Shown piece after piece: positions 43,796 through 52,625 of a stretch of 64,000 nt of DNA; the first letter of the stretch is position 1, and each line of letters opens with the position of its first letter. A model generated the notes under the pieces. It did not search any database. It worked only from the letters and a program-made list of their open reading frames with translations, and was not told the origin of the DNA. The DNA is from Pantoea alhagi. Its GTDB lineage: Bacteria; Pseudomonadota; Gammaproteobacteria; Enterobacterales; Enterobacteriaceae. The translations under genes and the position numbers were made by a program. The DNA is taken from positions 3,348,001-3,412,000 of the forward strand of contig NZ_CP019706.1 of assembly GCF_002101395.1 (NCBI RefSeq), read 5' to 3'.

Positions 43796-43877
43796 GCAGG
43801 TATGCTCCAGAAAGATAAAAACGCGACCGCAAATGCGGCCGCGTCAGTATAACGATCAAAATTATATTAAATATGAA

Positions 43878-46235
43878 TTATTCCTGATGCGCGAACGCGG
43901 CAATCGGGTTAATCAGTTCTCCGGCAAACTTCAGGTTCTCTGCCGGATCGGCCAGATTAATCATCTGCTGATTATTCGCCAGCTGCAGGCGATTCAGACA
44001 GGAAAGCGCGAAGGTGGGCGCAAACAGATTATAGCGGGCAAATTTAGGTGCCAGCTGCGGATGCGCCTGCTGATAATCATGAACGCACTGCGCCACGCGC
44101 TGCCAGAAACGTGCTTCGGGCAGCGTCCCGCTGTCATCCAGAATAGCAGAGACAAAGCGGAAAATGCAGTCAAACACATCGGTAAAGATTGAGAGTACCT
44201 TCAGGTTTTCCGGTACCTCCACCGCCAGGCGTTGCGCCTTCTCCGGCAGCACCGCATCCGGGTTCAGCACCGCGATCTCCTCGCCAATATCTTTCATACA
44301 GGCGGCGATCGGCACATTATTTTCCAGCAGCAGGATCAGGTTTTCGCCGTGCGGCATAAAGACGATGTCATGTTGGTAGAAACAGTGCAGCAGCGGGCTA
44401 AGGTAGCAGGTCAGATAGCGATCGATCCAGGCTTCCGCCGCCAGGCCGGAATCGGCAATCAATGCAGGCAACAACGGCTGCTGATGCTGATCGATATGCA
44501 GCAGTGAAGCCATGGTCATCAGACGCTGGTCAGGTTTCAGGTTCGCCACTGGATTATCGCGCCACAGCGCGGCAAACATCTTTTTCCAGGCGGAGTCGCC
44601 CTGAATAGCGCGCTCATAGTAACGGTTATGATAGCCGATCGCCGCTACCTCGCGCAGCAGACGGAAGTCACACTGCTGTAGCCAGCGATCCTGGCTCACT
44701 ACGCTTTCCAGCCACTGGTTTACCGCTGGCGTGGTGGCCATATAGTAAGGTGACAGTCCGCGCATAAAGCCCATATTTAATACTGAGAGTGCGGTTTTGA
44801 CATAACGTTTGTTGGGCTGGCTGCGGTTAAAGAAGGTGCGGATCGACTGCTGCGCCTGATAGTTATCTTCGCTTTCTCCCAGCCAGATAATATCGCGTGC
44901 GGCGATATCGGGTGCAAAAACCGTCAGCAGCTTATTCTGCCACTGCCAGGGATGGACCGGCATAAACAGATAATCCTGCGCATCCACGCCCAGCGCCCGC
45001 AGGCGCGTATTAAACCCGGCGATGGTGGTTTCTCCGAGCTCCTCCTGCATTAACTGCTGATAGCTCAGCGTATCCAGGCTGGAGAAGTGCGCATTGCGGG
45101 TATGCACCGCAACCCAGACCAGGCGCACTGGCGTGGCCGCTTCCGGCGCGTAGGCAAGATAGTCACGCGCATCAAAACCGATGCGGCCATTATTGGCAAC
45201 AAAGCAGGGGTGACCTTCGGTCATTGAAGCTTCCACCGTCTGGAAATCTGCCTTTACCAGCGCCGCGCTGTCCGGGTTGCCCTTCTGTAGCTTATAGACG
45301 CTGCTACACAGCGTACTGGTGATCTCTTCCATATAGATCGCCAGCATGGCGGCAGGGATACCAATCTGCTGCTTAAACTCAATAATAAACTGCAGCGCAT
45401 CCAGCGGCCGCGGCTCGCCGTTTTCATGCTTTTCCAGTGAGTCTGCATCAATTTGCCAGTGATCGAGCGCCAGACGGCGGGCGCGGAAAGTGTATACCGC
45501 TTCGCCGCCCGGCACCGCCAACTGATAGCTACCGCTGGCGTCAGGCTGGGGTGAAATCAGCTTCTCATGGGCGAACTCAGCAATCGCCTTGCGCACCAGC
45601 AGGCGGTTAGCCAGCGCCCAGTTGTCGCCGCTCAGGTGTTGTCCGTTGATCAAGGTTTGGTTTGTTGTCATCTGTAATTGTTCCTGCAGTTGCGCTTGCT
45701 GATAATCTTCGCGCTGGCAAAAGGCGAGCCAGGCGGTTTTATGGCCCATATCGATGGTGTGCTGATAGCGGAAGCCGGCCCGTTTGTTCAGACGATGGAT
45801 TTTCTCGTTACGCACGTCTGGCTCCACCACCACCCGCCGCACCTGCGGCAGGCTGAAGAGGTAATCCATTACCGTGCTGAATACCTGCCAGCTAAACTGC
45901 GGCAGCGGTTTTTCCGCAGGCGCAATCAGAATATGCATCCCATAATCGTCAGGGCGAGCCGGATAGTATTTGCCCACCTCATCCTGTTCGGCGCGGTAAA
46001 ACTCCATCAGGAAAACTGGCCGGTCATTGCAAAGGCCGATCATTGCCGCCTGCGGATCGTGGGCGGCCAGCTGCTGGTAAAAGTTAGCGACCTGTTCCAG
46101 CGTGTGGTTTTGCATACCCCAGAAGCATGCGTAGCTTTGCGTCACCCAGCGATGGATAAGCGGCGCGTCCTCTGCGTTCATTGGGCGCAGGGCAAATTCA
46201 CCAGCGGGTCGTTTGCAGCGATATAAAAAACTCAT
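43878..46235 (-). CDS. dfoC: Desferrioxamine synthetase/acyltransferase DfoC
   Basis: A 785-residue fusion. Residues ~5-185 form a GNAT-like acyltransferase of siderophore type (FALRPMNAEDAPLIHRWVTQ) that acylates N-hydroxycadaverine. Residues ~210-780 form an IucA/IucC-type NIS synthetase (HPCFVANNGRIGFDARDYLA, MPVHPWQWQNKL, FMPHGENLILLLENN) that links and cyclises the units using ATP. The domain order equals that of Erwinia DfoC. The ATG at 46235 (MSFLYRCKRPAG) is 1 nt after the dfoA stop and has GGAG in front; the longer frame is an artefact. Confidence 0.92.
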   Translation of the reverse strand: MSFLYRCKRPAGEFALRPMNAEDAPLIHRWVTQSYACFWGMQNHTLEQVANFYQQLAAHDPQAAMIGLCNDRPVFLMEFYRAEQDEVGKYYPARPDDYGMHILIAPAEKPLPQFSWQVFSTVMDYLFSLPQVRRVVVEPDVRNEKIHRLNKRAGFRYQHTIDMGHKTAWLAFCQREDYQQAQLQEQLQMTTNQTLINGQHLSGDNWALANRLLVRKAIAEFAHEKLISPQPDASGSYQLAVPGGEAVYTFRARRLALDHWQIDADSLEKHENGEPRPLDALQFIIEFKQQIGIPAAMLAIYMEEITSTLCSSVYKLQKGNPDSAALVKADFQTVEASMTEGHPCFVANNGRIGFDARDYLAYAPEAATPVRLVWVAVHTRNAHFSSLDTLSYQQLMQEELGETTIAGFNTRLRALGVDAQDYLFMPVHPWQWQNKLLTVFAPDIAARDIIWLGESEDNYQAQQSIRTFFNRSQPNKRYVKTALSVLNMGFMRGLSPYYMATTPAVNQWLESVVSQDRWLQQCDFRLLREVAAIGYHNRYYERAIQGDSAWKKMFAALWRDNPVANLKPDQRLMTMASLLHIDQHQQPLLPALIADSGLAAEAWIDRYLTCYLSPLLHCFYQHDIVFMPHGENLILLLENNVPIAACMKDIGEEIAVLNPDAVLPEKAQRLAVEVPENLKVLSIFTDVFDCIFRFVSAILDDSGTLPEARFWQRVAQCVHDYQQAHPQLAPKFARYNLFAPTFALSCLNRLQLANNQQMINLADPAENLKFAGELINPIAAFAHQE

Positions 46236-46236
46236 C

Positions 46237-47532
46237 TTAGCGCTCCGTCTCTGCCGGGAAGGTCTGGAAGGCGATGCGTTTTTCAACCGGGTAGATCTCC
46301 CGTCCGGCGATTTCACGGATCAGCACTGAGTTGCGATAGCAGGCCATGCCGAGATCGGGCGTGACAAATCCATGGGTATGCAGCTCGGCATTTTGTACAA
46401 ACACCGCGTTATGGCGATCGATGCTGTAATTGCGCTGCACATCGTAGCGCCCCTGCTCATCCCAGCGCAGCCGGTGAGAGATGCCTTCAATAAACTGCGG
46501 CGGCCGGTAGTGATAGCCGGTCGCCATCACCAGACCCTCGGTACGGCGCGTATAGTGCTCATCCTGCTCGCGCTGATGCAGCGACAGCTCCAGCTGGTTA
46601 TCCGGCAGGCGACGCAGGCCGGTCAGCGCTGAATTGGTAAACAGCCGCACCTTGAGGTCGCCATCCAACTGTTTGATATACATTAGATCGTAAATGTCAT
46701 TTATCAGGCTGCTGTTGATACCTTTGAACAGGTTTTTATGTCCGGCATTCAACTGGTCACGTTTAGCCGGAGGGAGGGCATGAAAATAGTCGATCCATTC
46801 TGGCGAGGTCATTTCCAGCGTCAGTTTGGTATATTCCAGCGGATAGAAGCGCGGCGCGCGCGTTATCCAGTTGAGCTGATAGTCGTGGCTGTCGATATCG
46901 CTTAACAGATCGTAAAAAATCTCCGCCGCACTCTGACCGCTGCCGAGCACGGTTATTGAGCGCTGCGCCTGCAGCTGCTGCTTATTCACCAGATAGTCGC
47001 TGGAGTGCACAATCCGATCGCGCAGCGGACGGCTGCATTCCGGCAGCCAGGCGACCGGGCCGGTACCCAACACCAGCTTACGCGTCAGCCAGGTATGACG
47101 TTCGCCGCTGCGGGTATCAAGGGTCTGAAGCTGATAGCATTCGCGGCCCTCATCGTAGCTGACATAGTCAACGCGCGTATTCCAGCGCAGGTTATTCAGC
47201 TGTGAGCAGGCCCACTGACAGTACTGGTTGTACTCCTTACGCATCAGAAAGAAGCTTTCCCGGATATAGAAGCTGTAAAGCTTGCCCTTTTGCTTCATAT
47301 AGTTCAGCAGGCTAAACGGGCTGGTGGGATCGGCCAGCGTCACCAGATCGGCCATAAACGGGGTTTGCAGATGGGCGCTTTCCAGCATCATGCCGGTGTG
47401 CCAGTCAAAACCGGGATTCTGGTCGAGAAACAGACCATTAATCTCCTCCAGCGGCGATGTCAGACAGGCGAGGCTCAAATTAAACGGACCGATGCCAATG
47501 CCGATAAAGTCATAAACGGTGTCGTTCATCAT
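46237..47532 (-). CDS. dfoA: Cadaverine N-hydroxylase DfoA
   Basis: A 431-residue FAD- and NADPH-dependent N-monooxygenase of the lysine/ornithine hydroxylase (IucD/SidA) family. FAD-binding GIGIGPFNLSLA, NADPH-binding VLGSGQSAAEIFYDLL and the family's C-terminal ATGYHYRPP are visible. It hydroxylates cadaverine to make hydroxamate precursors. Two ATG codons in tandem (47532 and 47529) follow AGGAC; the second has better spacing. It lies 7 nt behind dfoJ. Confidence 0.93.
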   Translation of the reverse strand: MMNDTVYDFIGIGIGPFNLSLACLTSPLEEINGLFLDQNPGFDWHTGMMLESAHLQTPFMADLVTLADPTSPFSLLNYMKQKGKLYSFYIRESFFLMRKEYNQYCQWACSQLNNLRWNTRVDYVSYDEGRECYQLQTLDTRSGERHTWLTRKLVLGTGPVAWLPECSRPLRDRIVHSSDYLVNKQQLQAQRSITVLGSGQSAAEIFYDLLSDIDSHDYQLNWITRAPRFYPLEYTKLTLEMTSPEWIDYFHALPPAKRDQLNAGHKNLFKGINSSLINDIYDLMYIKQLDGDLKVRLFTNSALTGLRRLPDNQLELSLHQREQDEHYTRRTEGLVMATGYHYRPPQFIEGISHRLRWDEQGRYDVQRNYSIDRHNAVFVQNAELHTHGFVTPDLGMACYRNSVLIREIAGREIYPVEKRIAFQTFPAETER

Positions 47533-47539
47533 TATGTCC

Positions 47540-49096
47540 TTACTGATTTGCAGCGCTTAACGGCGTGTTGCGTGACAGTTCGCGTCCGTAATGGCTAATT
47601 AACGCAATAACGTCTTCCATATCGGCGACGCGGGTAGTGGGGTTAAGCAGGGTAAATTTCAGATACTGGCGTCCGTTGACTTTAGTGCCTGCCACCACCG
47701 CGTTGCCGGAGCGGAACAGCGCTTTGCGGATCTGCGCGTTGATCTCATCTGTTGTTTCATCGTTCAGGCCGGGACGGGGGATATAGCGGAATACCTGAGT
47801 GGTCAACTCCGGCGCATGCAGCACTTCGATGGCGGGATGCGCCAGTAGCAGGCGATGCGTTTGCTGTGCAAGGGCCAGTACGCTGTCAAAGGCCGCACCC
47901 AACTGCTGCGCGCCCATAATACGCAGCGTCATCCACATCTTCAGCGCATCAAAGCGGCGCGTGGTCTGAATACTTTTATTTACCAGGTTGGGCGTACCTT
48001 CCTGCTGTGCGCTCAGCGGATTGAGATAGTCGGCATGTACCGTAACGTGGCTGAGGTGTTGGCTTTCACGCACAAAGAAAGCGCCGCAGCTGACCGTCTG
48101 AAAGAAGGATTTATGATAATCCACGGTAACCGAATCAGCGTGCTCAATGCCAGCCAGGCGCGATCGATGCTGTGACGACACCAGCAGACCACAGCCGTAG
48201 GCGGCATCCACATGCATCCAGAGCTGGTAGTGACGGCAGATATCGCTAATCGCCTGTAGCGGATCGATGCTGCCGAAATCGGTGGTGCCCGCTGTGGCCA
48301 CCACGGCAATCGGGATCAGCCCATCCTGCCGACATTGCTGGATCGCCTGTTCAAGTTTGACGGCATCCATACGGTAATGCTCATCGTGGTCAATAGCGAT
48401 CACCGCATCATAGCCAAGGCCCAGAATGGCAGTGGATTTCTGAATACTGAAATGGCTCATTTTCGAGGTGAAAATGCGCCATTTACCTGCCTCAGGCGGC
48501 AAACCGCGCTGTTTGATCAGATGTTCCGGGCGTTGACGCACGCACCAGCTGTCGCGCGCCAGCAGCATGGCCATCAGGTTAGACTGCGTACCGCCGCTGG
48601 TGAAAATACCGTCCGAACCGGCTGGCAGGCCGATGCGCTGCAGCGTCCAGTCGATAACCTTCTGCTCGATCAGCGTACCGCCAGCGCTTTGATCCCAGGT
48701 ATCTACCGAGCTGTTAACCGCGCTCATAACCTGTTCGGCCAACAGAGAAGGCAGAACGATTGGGCAGTTCAGGTGTGCCACATATTTAGGATGATGAAAC
48801 CAAACCGCATCACGCAGATAGACTTCCGCCAGTTCGGCAAGCGCCGCCTGTGAATCGCCCAGCGGCTGCTCCAGATCGATATTACGTAAGGCTGGTGCCA
48901 ACTCGTGCGGCAGGATGCCGCTGAACGGCTTCTCAGTCTGCTGGATCTGATGCCGAATTAAAGACAGCGCGCTTAATGTTTGCTGCGCATATTGCTCCAG
49001 CTGAGCCTCGTTAAAGAAAAATTCGCTACCGCTAATGCCTGAATAGTCGCAATGGTCTACAGCGGTCTGTTGTGTTGTTGCGGAAACTAAAGCCAT
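47540..49096 (-). CDS. dfoJ: Lysine decarboxylase DfoJ (PLP-dependent)
   Basis: A 518-residue group II PLP decarboxylase. The PLP lysine is in VTVDYHKSFFQ, and IFTSGGTQSNLMA, HVDAAYGCG and AGTTDFGSID are standard signatures. In desferrioxamine clusters it makes cadaverine from lysine; the family also includes diaminobutyrate decarboxylases, but the neighbours (dfoA, dfoC) settle the assignment. First gene of the operon, preceded by a Fur-type promoter. Confidence 0.91.
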   Translation of the reverse strand: MALVSATTQQTAVDHCDYSGISGSEFFFNEAQLEQYAQQTLSALSLIRHQIQQTEKPFSGILPHELAPALRNIDLEQPLGDSQAALAELAEVYLRDAVWFHHPKYVAHLNCPIVLPSLLAEQVMSAVNSSVDTWDQSAGGTLIEQKVIDWTLQRIGLPAGSDGIFTSGGTQSNLMAMLLARDSWCVRQRPEHLIKQRGLPPEAGKWRIFTSKMSHFSIQKSTAILGLGYDAVIAIDHDEHYRMDAVKLEQAIQQCRQDGLIPIAVVATAGTTDFGSIDPLQAISDICRHYQLWMHVDAAYGCGLLVSSQHRSRLAGIEHADSVTVDYHKSFFQTVSCGAFFVRESQHLSHVTVHADYLNPLSAQQEGTPNLVNKSIQTTRRFDALKMWMTLRIMGAQQLGAAFDSVLALAQQTHRLLLAHPAIEVLHAPELTTQVFRYIPRPGLNDETTDEINAQIRKALFRSGNAVVAGTKVNGRQYLKFTLLNPTTRVADMEDVIALISHYGRELSRNTPLSAANQ

Positions 49097-49333
49097 TTCC
49101 TGACCCTTTTTCTGGACGTAGGAACCCGTACCGCCAGTAAAAAAAATGGCGGCCCTGTACGCCTGGTGTTTTACGACACCAGTTAAAATTTTCTAATGTT
49201 TTGCGGGTGTGAGGAATTTACCCGTAATAAAATAAAAACAGAGGAGCTACCGTCTGAAGCAGATAAACCTCCTTTTTATGCGGTTATCGCGCTATTTTGT
49301 TAATGTAATGCTGCGCATGAGAATGAAAATGTG
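49097..49333 (-). other. Long 5' leader of the dfo operon
   Basis: If transcription starts near 49327, the dfoJ mRNA has a leader of about 230 nt. It contains two stem-loops: CTGGTGT/ACACCAG (49163-49182) and CCGCCA/TGGCGG (49131-49152) with a long A/T loop between the arms. No open frame is convincing. The structures might affect translation, but this is speculative. Confidence 0.4.
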
Positions 49334-49361
49334 ATTATAAATAGCAATCATTATCATTCAA
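49334..49361 (-). promoter_or_regulatory. Iron-regulated promoter of dfoJAC with Fur box
   Basis: On the minus strand TTGAAT and a perfect TATAAT are 16 nt apart. Between them lies AATGATAATGATTGCTATT (49358 to 49340), a good match to the 19-bp Fur consensus. Iron-loaded Fur would block the promoter. Confidence 0.8.
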
Positions 49362-49598
49362 TATAATTTTGATGACAATAAAGCTATAAGTAACATTAAT
49401 ATTTAAAGTGTGATGCAGATCACCTTTTTTCGGGTTTAAGGTGCTGGGAACGTGCAAGGATCTTCAGATAACCGGGCGTAAACAGACGGATATCCACTGC
49501 GCGGTAAGCAGGAAAACAGGTGTGTGCAAATCAGGGAGATGGTGAGCGGGGCGCTGCGTAGCAGGTGCTACCGTGGTCGGTGGGAACGAAGAGCAGAG

Positions 49599-49627
49599 AG
49601 AAAAGCTGCCGCTTCTGCGGCAGCTTG
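49599..49627 (-). terminator. Terminator after pykA
   Basis: On the minus strand AAGCTGCCGC and GCGGCAGCTT pair around AGAA, followed by TTCTC. It lies a few bases beyond the pykA stop. Confidence 0.8.
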
Positions 49628-49632
49628 CGGAA

Positions 49633-51075
49633 TTACTCGACGCGCAGGATACGACTGGTATTGGTGGTGCCGGTGGTGGCCATCACGTCGCCCTGGGTGA
49701 CGATAACCAGGTCGCCAGAAACCAGGAACCCTTTGTCGCGCAGCAGATTAATCGCATCATGCGCTGCCGCCACGCCATCATTATTACTGTCAAAGTAGAC
49801 GGGCGTGACGCCGCGATAGAGTGCCGTCAGGTTGAGCGTGCGTTCATGACGCGACATAGCGAAAATGGGCAGGCCCGAGGTGATGCGCGAGGTCATCAGG
49901 GCGGTACGGCCCGATTCCGTCATGGTGATAATCGCCGTTACGCCCTGCAGATGGTTAGCAGCGTACATCGCCGACATAGCGATCGCTTCCTCCACGTTAT
50001 CGAACTGCACTTCCAGACGATGTTTCGATACGTTGATGCTGGGAACTTTTTCCGCGCCCAGACAAACTTTTGCCATCGCGCTAACGGTTTCAGCCGGATA
50101 CTGACCCGCCGCGGTTTCAGCCGAGAGCATTACCGCATCTGTCCCATCCAGCACCGCATTGGCGACATCCATCACTTCGGCACGCGTCGGCATTGGATTG
50201 GTGATCATCGACTCCATCATCTGCGTGGCAGTAATCACCGCCCGATTCAGCTGACGGGCGCGACGGATAAGCGCTTTCTGAATGCCGACCAGCTCCGGAT
50301 CGCCAATTTCCACGCCCAGGTCACCACGGGCCACCATCACCACGTCGGAGGCAAGAATGATATCGTCCATCGCTTCCTGGCTGGAAACGGCTTCGGCGCG
50401 CTCAACCTTGGCGACAATTTTCGCATCGCTGCCCGCGTCCTGCGCCAGACGACGTGCGATATTAAGATCTTCACCGCAGCGCGGGAAAGAGACCGCCAGA
50501 TAGTCAACGCCGATTTTCGCGGCGGTAAGAATGTCCGCTTTATCTTTTTCAGTGAGTGCCTCAGCAGAGAGACCGCCGCCCAGTTTGTTAATCCCTTTAT
50601 TATTGGAGAGCGGGCCGCCGACGGTAACTTCGGTAAAAACTTTGTTCTCGCGCACTTCCAGTACTTTCAGCTGTACGCGGCCATCATCCAGCAGCAGCAC
50701 ATCACCCGGCACCACATCTTCCGGCAATCCTTTATAATCAATGCCGACTTTTTCCTTGTCGCCTTCACCTTTCCCCAAACTGGCGTCAAGCAGAAACCGG
50801 TCGCCTACGCTGAGAAAAATTTTCCCTTCTTTAAAAGTCGAAACGCGAATTTTCGGCCCCTGCAGATCGCCAAGAATGGCGACGTGGCGTCCCAGTTTGG
50901 CAGCAATTTCACGCACTTTATCTGCGCGCAGCTGATGATCCTCTGGTGTGCCGTGGGAGAAGTTCAAGCGGACTACGTTAGCGCCGGCGGCAATGATCTT
51001 CTCCAGATTATTATCGCGGTCAGTAGCGGGGCCTAAAGTAGTAACGATCTTGGTTCTTCTGAGACGTCGAGTCAT
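49633..51075 (-). CDS. pykA: Pyruvate kinase II
   Basis: PykA makes pyruvate and ATP from phosphoenolpyruvate and ADP. The 480-residue protein equals E. coli PykA in length and is nearly collinear: NFSHG, GDLQGPKIRVSTF, MVARGDLGVEIGDPEL and ITATQMMESMITNPMPTRAE are intact. It lies downstream of hexR on the same strand with a 318-nt gap and its own likely promoter. In E. coli this enzyme is AMP-activated. Confidence 0.99.
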   Translation of the reverse strand: MTRRLRRTKIVTTLGPATDRDNNLEKIIAAGANVVRLNFSHGTPEDHQLRADKVREIAAKLGRHVAILGDLQGPKIRVSTFKEGKIFLSVGDRFLLDASLGKGEGDKEKVGIDYKGLPEDVVPGDVLLLDDGRVQLKVLEVRENKVFTEVTVGGPLSNNKGINKLGGGLSAEALTEKDKADILTAAKIGVDYLAVSFPRCGEDLNIARRLAQDAGSDAKIVAKVERAEAVSSQEAMDDIILASDVVMVARGDLGVEIGDPELVGIQKALIRRARQLNRAVITATQMMESMITNPMPTRAEVMDVANAVLDGTDAVMLSAETAAGQYPAETVSAMAKVCLGAEKVPSINVSKHRLEVQFDNVEEAIAMSAMYAANHLQGVTAIITMTESGRTALMTSRITSGLPIFAMSRHERTLNLTALYRGVTPVYFDSNNDGVAAAHDAINLLRDKGFLVSGDLVIVTQGDVMATTGTTNTSRILRVE

Positions 51076-51393
51076 GGGTTTTCCTTAAGGTGTAAAAACC
51101 TGAGTGATGCGTAGAGTAAGTATGCGTGTTCTTTTTATGATTATTGATATAACGGCGAATTCATATTCCTTCCTGTTACGCCTGAGTGCATTGCAGGCGC
51201 TGTGCTAAAGAGCTTTTACTTTCTCGTCAAATACAATACTGACACCGGATGCTAAAGTCACTCTTCACGCGCAGTGAAGGAAAAGTTCGTTGATAACAGA
51301 CAAGATTTATCGCTTCGTGGCAGCGGAAAAGGGCATGAAAAGCAGACGCCGTCGGCGGTAAAAAAATGCATCGGTCAGCGTAACAGCGCCTGC
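51076..51393 (-). other. hexR-pykA intergenic region
   Basis: No gene is seen. It carries the pykA promoter and 5' leader and the 3' end of hexR. No strong operator match was found by eye. Confidence 0.4.
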
Positions 51394-52266
51394 TTAACGT
51401 TGAATGGGGAAAGGGTCGATCTCTTTATCCAGCCGTGACGGCTTTAACGCCTCTTTCACGCGTTTGAGATTATCGCGGAAGCTGGCGCCATGATGTAGCG
51501 TAAAGCCGGTCGCCAGCACGTCAATCAGCATGAGCTGGGCCATACGTGACACCATCGGCATATAAATATCGGTATCTTCTGCCACGTCCAGCGCCAGCAG
51601 CAGCGAGGCCTCCTGCGCGAGCGGGGAACCGGAAGCGGTAATGGCCAGTACCACCGCGCCGTTTTCGCGCGCCAGCTGAGCCAGCTCCGGCAGCGATTTT
51701 GTGCGCCCGGTGTGGGAAATCAACACCACCACATCGCCCACGCCACTGTTAATACAGCTCATGCGCTGCATAACCACATCGTCTGAACAGAACACCGGTA
51801 CGTTAAAGCGGAAAAACTTATTCATGGCGTCGTGCGCTACTACGGCTGACGCGCCCAGCCCGAAAAAGCCGATCTTTCTTGCCGTGGTCAGCACCTCGAC
51901 GGCGCGCTGGATCGCCCGCATATCCAGGCGTTGACGCACCTGTTCCAGACCCGCCAGCGCTGACTGAAAAATCTTGTCGCTGTAGATTTCTACCGCATCA
52001 TGCTCATTAATATTACGGCTGACCCACGGCTTGCCGGTCGCCAGGCTTTGCGCCAGCTGCAGTTTAAAATCGGGAAAGCCTTTGGTTTGCAGACGATGGC
52101 AAAAACGGTTTACCGTAGGATCGCTGACTTCGGCGGCGGCGGCCAGCAGCGCGATACTGGAGTGGATAGCCATTTCAGGCGCGGCGAGCACCACTGCTGC
52201 AACTTTGCGTTCGGATTTACTGAGAAAAGGAAGCTGCGACTGAATTCTCTCTAACATATTGTTCAT
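51394..52266 (-). CDS. hexR: Central carbon regulator HexR
   Basis: A 290-residue RpiR-family repressor that senses ketodeoxyphosphogluconate and controls zwf and glycolytic or Entner-Doudoroff genes. Residues ~1-77 are the helix-turn-helix (SKSERKVAAVVL, DPTVNRFCHRL); ~120-260 are the SIS sugar-phosphate domain (FFGLGASAVVAHDAMNKFFR, LISHTGRTKSLPEL). The ATG at 52266 (MNNMLERIQSQL) matches E. coli; the 53-residue longer frame has no homology. It is divergent from zwf. Confidence 0.95.
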   Translation of the reverse strand: MNNMLERIQSQLPFLSKSERKVAAVVLAAPEMAIHSSIALLAAAAEVSDPTVNRFCHRLQTKGFPDFKLQLAQSLATGKPWVSRNINEHDAVEIYSDKIFQSALAGLEQVRQRLDMRAIQRAVEVLTTARKIGFFGLGASAVVAHDAMNKFFRFNVPVFCSDDVVMQRMSCINSGVGDVVVLISHTGRTKSLPELAQLARENGAVVLAITASGSPLAQEASLLLALDVAEDTDIYMPMVSRMAQLMLIDVLATGFTLHHGASFRDNLKRVKEALKPSRLDKEIDPFPIQR

Positions 52267-52549
52267 ACGGTAACGCTCATCACTTTTGTCAATTTCATAG
52301 ACAGGTGCATCCAATGGCTGTTTATTGCGAATATACCGCGCTATAGCCGCAGCATGGCAGCGCAGGTAAAACCTGACCTGACGTTTTTTGCCAGAATATG
52401 AGCTGTGTCTGATTTCATTGCACAAAAGCCATAGTATTTACAGGGAAACACGCCGCGTATAAGCAGGCCAGGCGTTGTTAAAATAACCGTTTATGGCAAA
52501 AGAAGCGGGTGCTGGTTTACCCGCATCGCGCAAACACAGTACATTGTGC

Positions 52550-52564
52550 TGGAATAAAATTACA
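52550..52564. promoter_or_regulatory. HexR operator between hexR and zwf
   Basis: TGGAATAAAATTACA differs by one base from the palindromic HexR consensus TGTAATNNNATTACA. It lies 62 nt before zwf and should repress it. Confidence 0.85.
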
Positions 52565-52625
52565 ATAAGAGCTGGGTCACTGAGGATTATCCGGGCCCGA
52601 CTCATCCTGCAACGAGGAGATAAGA

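Noticed and set aside
49573..51036. Plus-strand frame of 487 codons across pykA
   Set aside because: It is antisense to the well-conserved pykA and has no recognisable domain.
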